DNA from: Costus lasius
Lineage: Eukaryota; Streptophyta; Magnoliopsida; Zingiberales; Costaceae
NCBI GenBank assembly: GCA_027563935.2
Contig: CM050449.1
Coordinates: 17,692,735-17,756,734, forward strand
Reading direction: 5' to 3'
DNA length: 64,000 bases
Shown here: positions 10,901-22,627 of the stretch, in pieces
How positions within the stretch are numbered: the first letter of the stretch is position 1
Layout: each line of letters starts with the position of its first letter
Made by a program: the position numbers and the translations under genes
Notes under the pieces: generated by a model
What the model was told of the DNA's origin: nothing
Databases searched by the model: none
The model's input: only the letters and a program-made list of their open reading frames with translations

Positions 10901-13900
10901 ATGGCTACGAACACTGGCGGATTATCACTGCGATCCCTCCTTGATAAGGATAAGTTAGTTGGAACTAACTTTATGGACTGGCATCGGAACTTGAGGATAG
11001 TCCTCAAGCTCGAGAAGAAGCTGTATGTCCTTGAACAGCCTCTTCCTGCGGCTCCTCCGCCTAATGCCCGAACGGCAGACAGAGATGCTTATAGAAAGCA
11101 TCAGGATGACTCGTCTGAAACTGCAGGTGCAATATGAGGAGCAGAACGCTTTTCAGATGATTACTCATCTGAAACAGATGTTCGAGGCTCAGGCTAGAAC
11201 TGAGAGATTTGACACCGCCAAAGCAATCTTTCGGTGCAAGTTGTCTGAAGGTGCACCAGTGAGACCCCATGTTCTCAAACTCATTGGGAATGTGGATCAT
11301 CTCAGGAGACTGGGACACACCATAGACAACGAGCTGGTTGTGGATCTTATTCTTCATTCCCTGCCCCCTAGCTTCAGTCCGTTTATCATTAACTTCAACA
11401 TGAACCGGATTGAGTGCACACGAGGAATTGATGAATATGCTCCAAACAGCCGAGCGAGAGATGGGTAAGACCAAACCCAATTCTGTTCTTTTGGTCCCTG
11501 CGACCAAGAAGATAAAGAAGAAGGGTAAGGCACGTGCTAAGAGCAGTGCCAGAGGTCCTACCAAAGCACTGAAGAAAATGGCGAAGAAGTCAAAGGAACA
11601 GAAGTGTTTTCACTGTGGCGAGCAGGGCCACTGGAGAAGGGACTGCAAGCAGCTTCAGAATGAGGAGAAGAAAGGCTTGGCCTTAACTTCTAGCTCAGGT
11701 ATCTATGTTACAGAAGTCAATCTTTCTACTTCTATGTCATGGGTATTGGATACCGCATGTGGAGCTCATATTTGTACAAATATGCAGGGGCTCAAGAAAA
11801 GTAGATTGGTGCGGCTTGGAGAGATTGACCTACGCGTTGGAAACGGGGCACAGGTTGCTGCTGTTGCTGTAGGCGTTTTGACTCTCTCCTTGCCTTCTGG
11901 ACTTCGATTAGAACTAGATAATTGCTATTGTGTGCCTTCACTAACAAAGAACATTGTATCCATTCCTTGCTTGGCAAGGAAAGGATTTAAATTTGAAATA
12001 AATAAGAACTCCTATTCTTTTTCATTTGCAAATATGTTCTATGGGAAGGGTACTTTGTGCAATGGTCTATATATCCTGGATATGGAAAGTTCTATTTGTA
12101 ACATAAGCAATAAGAGGACCAAACTGAGTGGTTCAGTTGGTGCTTTCCTATGGCACTGTCGATTAGCCCATATAAACAAGAATCGCATCCAACAACTCCA
12201 TGCAAATGGATTGTTAGATTCAAGTTCCTTGGAGGAATTTGATACTTGTGAACCTTGTTTATTAGGGAAAATGACAAAGGCGCCCTTCACCAAGATTGGT
12301 GAGAGGGCAGAAGGTTTATTGGATCTCATACACACTGATGTGTGTGGGCCCTTCAATAAACAAGCCAGAGGAGGGTACAACTACTTCATTACCTTCACTG
12401 ATGACTTCAGTAGGTATGGTTATGTCTACTTAATGAGACATAAATCTGAATCCTTTGAGAAATTCAAAGAGTTCAAGAATGAAGTAGAGAACCAGCTTGG
12501 AAGATCCATTAAAGCTCTTCGATCAGATCGAGGTGGAGAATACCTGAGTGGTGAGTTCTTTGACTATCTGAGAAAGTGTGGGATCATATCCCAACTCACT
12601 CCTCCTGGAACACCTCAATGGAATGGTGTGTCTGAAAGGAGAAATCAAACTTTATTGGATATGGTTCGATCCATGATGAGTCATGCAACTCTACCTTCAT
12701 CATTCTGGGGGCATGCACTAGAAACAGCTTCTCTAATACTGAATAATGTTCCATCTAAGAGTGTCTCCAAAATACCATACGAGGTGTGGAGTGGGAGACG
12801 CCCTAATCTCACGTTTATCAGGATCTGGGGATGTGAGGCTTATGTCAAACGTCAGGATTCTAGCAAGCTAGAACCTAGATATGATAAGTGTGTGTTTGTG
12901 GGGTATCCTAAGGAAACTAAATGATACTACTTCTATGTCCCAACTGAGAACAAAGTTTTTGTTGCTCGGGGTGCTGTCTTTCTAGAGAAAGAATTTCTTA
13001 TGAAAGAAGTTAGTGGGAGGAAGTTTGACTTGGATGAGGTCCAAGTGCAAGCACAAGACAAAGAGATGGAATCTGAGCCACCTGCACCGGTTGCTAGGCA
13101 ACCTGAGGCTCAGACACAGGTCCCGCGTAGGTCTGGGAGAATTCGTCGTGCACCTGAAAGGTATGGGTCGCTACCGACCCAACACGATGGGATCTTCATC
13201 ATTGAGGATGAACCTAGAACCTATGATGAGGCGGTCAGTGGACTGGACTCCGAGAAATGGCTTGACGCCATGCGATCCGAGATGGATTCCATGTCGGCTA
13301 ACCAAGTCTGGGATTTGGTTGAGCTGCCTGATGGGGTAAAACCCATAGGGTGTAAATGGGTCTTCAAGAGGAAGACAGACATGGATGGCAAAATAGTTAC
13401 CTATAAGGGTAGACTAGTGGCTAAAGGATTTAAACAAGTCCACGGGGTGGACTATGATGAAACCTTCTCGCCGGTTGCCATGATTAAATCCATTCGGATT
13501 CTGCTTGCTATAGCTGCATATCATGACTATGAGATATGGCAGATGGATGTGAAGACAGCGTTCCTTAACGGGAAGCTGACTGAGGATGTGTATATGTCAC
13601 AACCTGATGGCTTCATCCATCCTGCAGAGGCTAATAAGGTCTGCAGGCTAAAGATGTCCACTTATGGATTAAAGCAAGCATCTCGAAGTTGGAATCTTCG
13701 ATTTGATGAAGCCGTGAGAGATTATGGGTTCATCAAAAGCGAAGATGACGCCTGTGTATACAGAAAATTCAGTGGGAGCTTGGTGATTTTTCTGGTCTTG
13801 TATGTTGATGACATACTACTCATCGGAAACGACATCCCTTGTCTTCAAGCTATGAAGACATGGTTGGGGAAGTGTTTCGAGATGAAAGACTTAGGGGAGG

Positions 13901-14006
13901 CCGCCTATATTCTAGGCGTGAGGATCTACCGGGATAGATCCAAGAGGCTTTTGGCTCTTAGTCAGAGTACTTACATTAATAAGGTACTGAAGAGGTTCAA
14001 ATGACC
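10901..14006 (+). pseudogene. Copia gag-pol, broken and truncated
   Basis: Gag starts at MATNTGGLSLRSLL (10901) and shifts frame near 11110 and again near 11430. It then carries a zinc knuckle (CFHCGEQGHWRRDC, about 11608) and protease-like WVLDTACGAHIC. The integrase zinc-binding HHCC region (about 12150-12270) and catalytic core follow, with RSDRGGEY at about 12526. An in-frame TGA sits at 12922-12924, ahead of the reverse transcriptase (MDVKTAFLNG, YVDDILLIGND). The order PR-INT-RT is diagnostic of Ty1/copia. The frame ends at a TGA (14004-14006) created at the truncation junction. At least two frameshifts, one stop and the missing RNase H make it non-functional. Confidence 0.92.
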
Positions 14007-15931
14007 CTTTAATTTTTACACAAGAGATGGAGAATTGTGGTGGCAATAATTGTTCCAACTAGCATAACGTACATGGCAAGATTTTGACTTTTGTATTTCA
14101 ATAGTAAATGTGGACCAGAAGATAGGTGCCAACAATGATGAATTTTATGCACTCTATGGTTTTTGTACACCAAATCTAAATAGATTTATTGATTTGCAAG
14201 GTAAGCAGATACGATTATAAGAAATGTACAATAAATAGCAAGCAAATCAACAACTTTGTGCATATATTATCGCATAAAAGAAGAAAAGCAGATGCGACGC
14301 AATTTTCTTCTGAAAATTGTGCGCAATTACAAAGGTCTTGCAATCGAATCTTTTTACTAGGAGAGTCAATCTCGATCAACTAAACCAATAAACACAACTT
14401 TCCGTCACCCCGACTATTAGTCAAATCCTTCGTTTCTTGAGGTAATTTTTCCTAGTAAAGAAATGTCAAGTAGCTAATATAAAGTGGACAGAATCCATAT
14501 TCATTTCGCCCATAAGTCAATTCTTTCATTCAAAAGGGAAAAAGGAGAAGCCAAGTAACCACTTCTGGAGGAGATCAAGTAGCTTTTGTTTACCTGAACG
14601 AATCCATGTTGCATAGCGTAGAATCAAATCATTCTTTGCTTGCTTAGTGCCCTCTTCTAGGTCCTTGAGTCTTTGCAGCATCATTTAGAATTTGGGAGTC
14701 TTTCTTTGCCGGGAAAATATATTCCTACTTATGCCTACAAAACTGTCTGCAATCGTTAAATCTGGTCGGTAGTTGGGTGCCATTTACCCTTTACTTTGCA
14801 TCTCAGATGAAAGAAACGAAAAAACAATCAAAAGAATTAAAGTAGGATGCCTAACACAACAAAGTTGGGTCCTTTATGAACAGAAGCCCATCACTTCTTG
14901 TTCTTCACCTTTCTTAGCAGATTTACTAGATTCAGTGTCAGCCACTAGTACTTTGTAAAAAGATCTGCTCTGTCGGACTTTCTTCTCGCGCGCGCGCGAT
15001 ATGGAGATGATAGGTTTTTTCCATGGGACTGAATCATCGCGGAGGAAGGGTGGATTTGCCGGAAATGTGCGACGGAGTTCTGCAACTTCCGAAGGCCCAA
15101 ACTGCGTCGCTGAATCAGAGGGGAGAAATTTGTGATGGTAGTAGTGGGCGGCGAAGCAGGCGGAAAGAGGGCGGGGGAGTGGCGGTGGAGATCGGAGCTG
15201 GGCGGGGCGCCCCAAAAATTAGGAAGCTCGAAACTAGGAGGTCGTCGGCAAAGACGAAACTGGACGGCGGCAACAACCGGAGAGTCACCAAATGCTGCTT
15301 TCCGTCGAGAGGCGGCGGTTGAGATTTGCTAAATTTTGTGCTGATCTGATCCGTGGTCCGGGTCGTTGATCTGACGGTCTGAAAATTCTGGTTTGTACGG
15401 TCTGTTCGGCCCGTTGAACTGCTCAGTTTAATTTTGGCTTACTTTGAACACGAGCTAGGAGAAGTAATTACGGGCCGCCAACATACGTGTTAGGCCCAGT
15501 TACGTTTCCGCACATAAATGGGCAAGTGGCGCCCCAAACCAAGCCCAACACGTGAGCATAACGTGCTGCTGGATCAAAGTTCGTGAGCAATTTACTTATT
15601 TTATACATGTAAAAGTAAATATCAATTTATAAATATAGCAAAAAATAAGGAAATTAATGAGGTTATAATGTATTATTTTCAAAAAGCTTGAGGTTACTCC
15701 ACATATTGCCTCCAAAATACTATATCAAATACCTTTTTAAAATATAATAATAATAATAATAAGTCAAGATGGCATAAATACTTAAAAGTATTTAAAACCA
15801 TTATACCTGATTTTGAATACTTTTGTAACGCTACTTTGTTTTGAGCAGTACAGAAAAACACAAGTCTAATAATATTTTCAAGTGTGATAGTTCTTTTTAC
15901 ACCGAATGTGCAAAAGTTGGGACTTGGTGCT
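13996..15931. repeat. Direct duplication, copy 2
   Basis: This is the second copy of 5348-7283, fused at its left edge to the truncated copia element through the shared 12-mer TTCAAATGACCC. Its right edge continues from GGTGCT into ACCTGCCGCACC, the uninterrupted sequence that copy 1 lost to the copia insertion. The candidate gene 5' end at 14594-15215 (minus) is duplicated here too, but would run into copia sequence downstream. Confidence 0.93.
14594..15215 (-). pseudogene. Duplicated 5' fragment of the unrecognised gene
   Basis: This is the same minus-strand arrangement as 5946-6567 with a few substitutions. Because copy 2 is cut at 13996 and followed (in minus direction) by copia sequence, any downstream exons are lost. 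If copy 1 is a real gene, this is a truncated duplicate with its own promoter region. Confidence 0.35.
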
Positions 15932-16224
15932 ACCTGCCGCACCTCCTCCTCTTCACCTTTTTTGCAGAATCTAATATACATTCAGTGATGAAAACCACAT
16001 AGATCCTTGCATGAACGGAGGGTAGTTGACAAACGAAAATGACAAGTAGTCTCAAGGCTGGATGCATCTATTGATTCGTAAATCACTTGTATACCTATGG
16101 CGCATGCACCTGGTAGGTACGAATCCATTACCTTTAACTTTACACTGTTTAATAGGAAGAGCATGCGCCAAAGGTACGAATCCATTACCTTCAGACTTTA
16201 GACTATTTAATAGGGAAAAAAAGG
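15932..16224. repeat. Short unique segment with a ~58-bp imperfect tandem repeat
   Basis: This is original flanking DNA between the duplication and the solo LTR. From about 16102 to 16216 a unit beginning GCATGC and containing GGTACGAATCCATTACCTT, then CTTTA...TTTAATAGG, occurs twice. No gene is seen. Confidence 0.6.
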
Positions 16225-16578
16225 TATCAGGCTCGTGGATCAACGAGCCGAGTGAAAGCGAAACGGGCTGGGTGGGCAGTGGCCCAAGCCCACGCAGCAA
16301 ACATCATAGCGGAAACTGTTTGCAAGGCGAAATTAATCAGTCAACGCACAATATTGACCCGATGCTCGGCTCTGCGTTGTCTTCGGAAGTGGCGGCGTCT
16401 ATATCTTCGACTGATTCTTCAGGCGATGACACACGCAAGAGGTGGTGCGGGCAACGCGAAGACTCCGCCGGACGACGCGGACTTGGCGACGACAAAGGGC
16501 GGCGAACGCCCTAAAGGAGATGCGGCTGAGCGAAGAGATCGAAGGCGTCGAAAGCGGAGTTCAACAGCGACGCCTCTT

Positions 16579-18072
16579 GATGCGTTGTATTTACACCATA
16601 TTTTTATTTATATTTTATACTATATTTTAGGCATAATTGCATGATTTTATGCTAATTTTAGTATTTTTACTTCACTTGGTATAGAATCTTCACTTTTCTT
16701 GGTTTTATTAAAAATGCAGATAAAAAAGCATAAAAATGATGGATTTCGTGAGTTTTAAGGCCATAGCATGATTCCCGATGAGATCACGAGCTTACACGTC
16801 AAATTTAGAGCGAAAACAGTGAAGATCGTGACTTTTACGACCTTGCCTGTAATTATTGGGCCAGCCATAATTTTGGCATTCGAATGGGCGAAATGCAGCT
16901 ACGTATGGAAGTCCACAGAAACTTTCACGGGTGAGGCTGTGAAGGAAACTTTCATGGGTAAGGCCGTGAATCCTTCACGATCCATGAAACTTTCTGTGTA
17001 CAAAAGGCTATAGGCATAGAAATATTTACGGCCTCGGCCGTAAACGCATTACGGGCCGTGAAAACATCCGCCCCTTCGAGTTTTTTACTCGATTCAATTC
17101 CAAATCAAATCGGATTTGATCCAAACTTTCCAGAAACGTTCCTTGAAGGGTTCCGGACCGGTCAAAGTATAAAAGATTGGATTTTTGGAGGATTTAGGAG
17201 GACTTTTCAGACGAAGACGATCGACAACAGCGACTGAGGCGAAATTCTAATTCCCGAGCATATTCCAGTGAGATTTCACGCAAAAGAGAAGTTTGATATG
17301 CTCTTCTTCATCTTCAGATCGAGGGGAAGCTAATTTAACTATTTTCTTAGTGAAGTTCTTATGATTTCGAGAAGATTTTATGCTTGTTCATCGTATAAAC
17401 ATATTGTTTATTCATAACATGAGCGAGTAACTTTTATTTCAGAATTAACGGCATAGCCCGCTGACAATTATGAGTTAAATTGTATAATTTACTCCTTGAT
17501 ACGATTATTTTATCATGATTTGATTGAAACTGTGCTTAATCCATAGTTTACACTAGCCACGTACAATTGCGTTTTAGACATTGCGAGAAGTACCGGGAGG
17601 TGAATTGCAACGTCAGATCTATTTTAATCAAACCTGCGAATCCAATCACGAGAGTAGTTTAGATTCGTTTATAGGATTTATTAGGCTTTTCACATAACTT
17701 AATGAGTTTAGGTACGTAAACTATTACGAGAGTAGGGAGTTAACGTAGTTAAACACCGAGTTACGCTTCGGGAGGAGGTAATCCATATATTGGGAAAAGT
17801 CTCTATCATGATCATAATTTTCTGTTCAAAGAGTTATTTATATATGATTCATAATTCTCAGTGTGGTGAAACCCTGAGTCCCGATCTTTCATAATTTGAA
17901 TCTTCCTAAACGTTGTTTTCGTTATTTCTCGTACTTAGAGTTCGAAACAAACCATTACTTGATTTTTGCCTAAATTCAAACAAGTCAAAAAGTTGGTACT
18001 TAACCGCCTAATCCTTGAGGGAACGATCTTATTTATTACTTTGATAAATCCGTGCAACTTGCGGACGTGCCA
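16579..18072 (+). repeat. 5' LTR of the Athila-like element
   Basis: It is 1494 bp, begins TGATGCGTTG and ends CGTGCCA. It matches the 3' LTR throughout but with many substitutions and small indels, so the insertion is not recent. It contains repeated words built on ACGGCC/GGCCGT around 16920-17060. Confidence 0.9.
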
Positions 18073-18078
18073 AATTTT

Positions 18079-18096
18079 TGGCGCCGTTGCCGAGGA
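18079..18096 (+). other. Primer-binding site of the Athila-like element
   Basis: TGGCGCCGTTGCCGAGGA lies six bases after the 5' LTR end. It matches the primer site typical of Athila-type elements (one base off the usual GGGGA end). Confidence 0.85.
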
Positions 18097-18346
18097 TTCG
18101 GCTAGTTAATATTGACTTAATTAATAAGTTTGGAAACTAGGCATATTTTCTTTCTTTTACTTTAGCCTTTGTTTTTCTTTTTCTTTTCTTTTTACTGTTA
18201 TTTTATTTCCTCTCAGACTTACACATTGTATACCTAGAGTTTCACGTGCAGGTACTTTATTTCCTGAAGACCTAGAGATCGAACGCACATTTCACCTTCG
18301 AAGAAGATTACAGTTCCAGACACAAAAGACTTCAGAAGAAAGTGCA

Positions 18347-20491
18347 ATGGCGGCGAACAACCTGTCTTTGAGAGATTTTGCAGTACCAAATATATAGGGT
18401 TCCAATTCAAGCATAGTTCGACCTAATGTGGAGGCGAACAACTTTGAGCTCAACCCAGTGCTGATGACGATGGTTCAACAAAATCAGTTTGGGGGTTCCC
18501 CAAACCAGGACCCTAATCTTCATCTCGCTGTATTTTTAGAATATTATGACACTGTTAAGGTCAACGGTGTATCTTCTGATGCAATAAGACTAAGGCTTTT
18601 TCCGTTTTCTCTCAGGGACCGTGCAAAAGCTTGGTTGTATTCTCTACCAACAGGATCGATTACCACTTAGGACGAGCTTTCAAGAGCATTTCTGAATAAA
18701 TACTTCCCACGTAGCAAGACAGACCAGTTGTGAAACATGATTACCTATTTTGGACAGCGTGAGGGAGAATCTCTTTATGACACATGGGATCGCTAAAAGG
18801 AGCTTCAGTGTATGTGTCCACACCATGGACTTGAAAAATGGGTCATAATCCATATCCTCTATAATGGATTGAACTACAATACAAAGTTGATGGTAGATGC
18901 TGTGGCTGGAGGAGCCATTATGAGCAAGAGCGTAGAAAATGCAACCACTTTACTAGAAGATATGGCGGCAAACCATAACTATTGGTATAATGAGCAAGGT
19001 ACTTCTTCTTCTACGAGACTCGGTAAGTATAGTAATGACTCCTTAACATCTCTTGTGGCTAAGGTAGATTCTCTAGCACAGAAACTAGATTCTTTTACTT
19101 TTCCCTCAATTGCCGTTAATGTTGTTTCTTGTGAAGTGTGTGGTATTTCAGGACATAATTCATCTGATTGTCAGCTCATAGCTTCATCATAAGACAACTC
19201 TAGTCATGAGCAGGTCAATGCCTTGGGGAACTTCAATCAAAGACCAGTGAATGACCCGTGTTCTGCAATCTATAATCCAGGATGGAGGAACCACCCTAAC
19301 CTATCATACAAGAATAATCAAGGGCAAGCTTCTCCACAATACAATCAGCAGAACAACATGCCACCACCAGGTTTTCAATCCAGGCAATATGGACAGCCCC
19401 AGAAGTCTAACTTGGAGACCCTTTTGGAAGGATTTGTGGTAGAACAAAAGAAATATAATGAGGACGTCTATGATGCTTTTAAGCATCTGACATCTCGTGT
19501 GGATGCCTTGGCTATCCACGATAAGATGTTAGAAAGCCAAATAGCTCAGCAGGCGGGTACTTCTAATAGGCTCATAGGGAAACTTCTGGGACAATTAGAG
19601 ATGAATCCCAGGGAACACTGCAATGTTGTCACTGTTGTGAATGGCAAACACATTGATGTACCTGAAGAGCCAATTGAAGATCTTGAGGACAAGCCTGAGG
19701 AGACTTCCCCTGAAGTAGAGAAATTTGAGGAGAAGGAGAAACAGGAAAAATATGTAGGTCCGCCTGCATATTTTCCACCAGTTCTTTTTCCCCAGAGGTT
19801 ATTGAGAGCAGATCAGAGAAAACTTGACAATGGTAAAACTGAAGTAAAGAGAAGCCAGGTAAGTGAGCTCATGGAGATAGCAAAGGTAAAAGATCCTGGA
19901 AATGTTTCAATTCCCTGCCAAGTTAGTAAAATCTTTATTAAACATGCTTTATGTGACTTGGGAGCGAGTGTAAGTTTGATGCCTTCATATATGATTGAGA
20001 AAGTAGACAGTGGAGAAATGAAACCTACTAAAATTTCCCTTCAATTTGTTAATGGTTTTGTTCAACAGCCTATTGGAATTTTAGAGAATGTGTCTATTAA
20101 AGTTGATAATTTTTCCTTTTTGACTGATTTTATTATTGTCGATATGAAAGAAGATATTTAGTCACCAGTTATTTTAGACAGACCATTTTTGGCTAGTACA
20201 GGGGCAATTATAGATATGTTAAATGAGAGATTAACACTGAATTTTTGTGAGAATATATTGATATATGATTTTTCTTTAAAAGCTAAAAGACGTTATGTTA
20301 CAGGTTTCCATCAATCCTCTCAAGTGAAGGGAAACAAATCCAATGATGGAAGTATCTTAAAAGTTGATGAAGGACCCTTAGAAAATTTCTTGAAGCACAA
20401 AAGGGATAAAAAGAAGGATAGAGCATGGACACTGTCTCAAATTTCAAAGTTAAACCCATACAATGACTTGCAAAGGCATGGAGATGAATAA
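18347..20491 (+). pseudogene. Athila-like gag-protease, decayed
   Basis: One frame runs from ATG 18347 to 20491 and is interrupted by stops at about 18395, 18668, 18733, 18795, 19190 and 20159. Recognisable parts are RDRAKAWLYSLPTGSITT (gag, about 18615), a cysteine/histidine knuckle CEVCGISGHNSSDC (about 19129) and the aspartic protease core LCDLGASVSLMP (about 19952). A conserved VILDRPFLAST follows at about 20170. In this family the polyprotein would continue into reverse transcriptase; here it ends in RHGDE shortly after the protease. The stops look like decayed TGG, CGA and CAA/CAG codons. Confidence 0.88.
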
Positions 20492-21309
20492 CTACTCATT
20501 ATTCACTATGCTTCTGATCCACCTGAAGGACAATAAACACTGCATTGGTCATGCTAATGACCTTAAACAAACACTTCCTGGGAGGCAACAAAGAGGCTTT
20601 GAACTTTATTTGTTCCAGCATTTTTAGTTTTGATTTTTCTTTACTTAATTTATTTTTTTAGAATTTTTAGAGAATTTTATCAGCATATTTTGATGAATTT
20701 TATATAAGAAAAACCTTCTAAATCTGTTGTTTTACGTGCATAAATTTTTAAAATTTTTCTAGTGAAAAACGGAGTCAAAACGTGAGTTTTACGGCCAGAC
20801 CCGTAAATAATGTGTGAGCCGTGATTTTATTAGAAGGAAGACTGTACACACAGGAAGAATTACGGCCAAAGCCGTGAAGACTTTACGGGCCGTAAGTTCT
20901 TACGGTTTAAACTTTACAGGTGAACTAGGGTTTACGCCCACGTTCGTAAAGAGCCAATTTTCGATGATTCCTTCCTCCTCTTGCGACGAAACCTTTCCTC
21001 TACTCCCAACGACTGATTTTCGGCGATCTTTCACCGGATTTCGCCTGGAATTCGTGAAGAAGCGCCGCTTATCCGCCAACACACCCAAAGTCTGCTTTCA
21101 CTCGATTCTGATCCGATTCTTGCACGATTTCGTGAGCGATCTCTTTTGAGCTTTACTCTTCAGTACCAGAATTGATTTGCTTACTCTTTGCATCGATTTG
21201 GAAGTAGTTTTCATAGATTTTGGGATCAATTTTTTACTTGACTTTCACGGGCGATTATTGGGGTTACTGTAGCATTCACGAATTAGAGTAAAAACCTGCA
21301 TATTATAGA
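20492..21309 (+). other. Athila-like post-pol non-coding block
   Basis: It contains GACCTTAAACAAACACTT followed by CCTGGGAGGCAAC (20558-20588), a conserved signature found downstream of pol in Athila elements. The rest is AT-rich, then GC-moderate, with no clear gene. Its direct contact with the protease frame marks the position of the pol deletion. Confidence 0.7.
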
Positions 21310-21315
21310 TTGATT

Positions 21316-22036
21316 ATGGCACCGAGGCGATCAGTGAGGACTAGACCCTACGGGGCTGTGATGAAGAGTAGATACATTGGTCCTGCTCCGCGATACATGT
21401 ATAGGATGGTATCCGAAGTCTACCCGAATACTTTTGAGCGGATCGTTTATGATGACTTAGAGCCTGAGACTCAGATGCAGACATCAGAGGCTCCGAGCAC
21501 ACCCTCGGCTCCTAGTACAGCACAGGCTACAGTACCTAATCCAGTTAGCTCTCTAGAGTTAGAGATTATATCTGAGAGGCTTGCCGATAGACCAGAGAGC
21601 TGCGATCAGAGGATCGCTAGATGGTACGCTAGGAAGCATACTGGTCGAGCTACTACTACTTGGGGAGAAGAGAGCCACCAGACCGTTATCACCAATACTT
21701 GAGACTGCAGAGAGACCTATAGTACCTCCAGAGTCTGCTCCGACTGCAGTTGAGATGGAGCGTGTAGTTGAGTCACAGTCTGATGTTGTTCCTATGGACG
21801 TGGAGGAGGCTACCACATCAGTACCTCCTTCTAATTTACCAGAGTTAGTTGCACATGTTGATACTAAGTCAATGGAGATAGAGGGTGTTGTATACGATGT
21901 AGTTCAGACTCCTGAGATCTCCTCACCATCTTCAGTACAAGGAGATTTACCTGTCCCTGACGTACCCACACCTGAGTTACCAGACGCTGAGGAGGGATCT
22001 CCTGAGATATTTGTTGATCTACCTGAGATCTCGGTG
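21316..22036 (+). pseudogene. Athila-like 3' ORF, N-terminal part
   Basis: The frame opens at MAPRRSVRTRPYG, has a frameshift near 21650 and continues rich in Pro, Glu, Ser and Thr. It sits where Athila elements carry an additional (env-like) frame after pol. It is cut at 22036 by the nested element and resumes after 25125. I do not see a signal peptide or membrane segment in this part. Confidence 0.6.
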
Positions 22037-22333
22037 GATCCCCGCGGACGCGTTTTTCGGTTTTGAAATAATTTCAAATCAAATACGAGTTTAACTAAAA
22101 GAAGTATGGTATAATATTAGAAACCAAGATTAGCCCAGCGGTTTGGGCGCTTGCGAAAAAGCCGCGCGACGCGGGTTCGATCCCCCGCGAGCGAAAGTCA
22201 AATTTATTTTTTTTAAAAAAAAATCAAATTCTAAACCTTTTTAAAATTCCAAAAATTTCTAGAAAAATCATAAAAATCCAAAATAAAATTTCTAAATTTT
22301 CAAAATTAAATTTATAAAATTAAGGTTATAACA
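22037..22333 (-). repeat. Truncated 3' LTR of element F
   Basis: It is nearly identical to 24829-25125 (a few substitutions, one poly-T length change). It contains one complete tRNA-like module and the last bases of the second. The break falls at ATCCCCGCGG, inside the T-arm-like part of the second module. Confidence 0.85.
22124..22193 (+). other. tRNA-like module in the truncated LTR
   Basis: TAGCCCAGCGG (22131-22141) fits a polymerase III A box within a D-arm-like GCCC...GGGC hairpin. GGTTCGATCCC (22174-22184) fits a B box in a GCGGG/CCCGC stem. The anticodon arm and acceptor stem do not fold well, so it is a tRNA-like or SINE-like sequence rather than a functional tRNA gene. Confidence 0.55.
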
Positions 22334-22627
22334 TTATCCACCCCTTAAAAAGAATTTGGTCCTCCAAATTCAGAGTAAGCCCATAAGAATCAAAGTACAC
22401 AGAAAGAATATATCCTAAACACCCAAAAGAATCAGAGTACGCCAAAAGAATATATATCATATAAAAATATTTATTTTACTTATTCACTTATTCTATCCTT
22501 AACCCAAACCCAGTCCTGAGGTTCCTATATCCTTAGGTTTTCTTACTGAACCTATAGCTCTGACCTGTGGGTTATGGGCCCACAGAAACTTATACCTCTA
22601 AACCTATAGCTCTGATACCATTTAAAT
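22334..22627 (-). other. Internal region of element F with primer site and polypurine tract
   Basis: It holds TGGTATCAGAGCTATAGGTT next to the LTR (minus strand, about 22622-22603). The words CTATAGGTTTAGAGG and CAGAGCTATAGGTT recur, and AAGGGGTGGATAA lies just before the 3' LTR. There is no coding capacity, so any movement would have needed proteins from another element. Confidence 0.75.

Larger units (their letters stand above)
7284..13999 (+). mobile_element. Ty1/copia LTR retrotransposon, 3' truncated
   Basis: The element begins with TGTTAGTGTATATG directly after GTGCT. It has a long 5' LTR, a tRNA-Met-type primer-binding site at 9242, a 1.6-kb leader, gag, protease, integrase and reverse transcriptase in copia order. 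It stops abruptly at about 13995-14007, just after the YVDDILL region, inside a 12-bp match to the start of the duplicated segment. RNase H, the polypurine tract and the 3' LTR are absent. Copy 2 of the flanking duplication keeps the empty target (GGTGCT followed by ACCTGCC). Confidence 0.93.

Noticed and set aside
5348..15931. The 1.93-kb direct repeats as LTRs of one large element
   Set aside because: They lack TG...CA ends and flanking target copies. A proper copia LTR and primer site begin at 7284, inside the interval, and the right copy contains the empty copia site.
22124..22193. A functional tRNA gene
   Set aside because: A and B boxes are good, but the anticodon and acceptor stems do not pair and the T loop would be one base too long, so it is listed only as tRNA-like.
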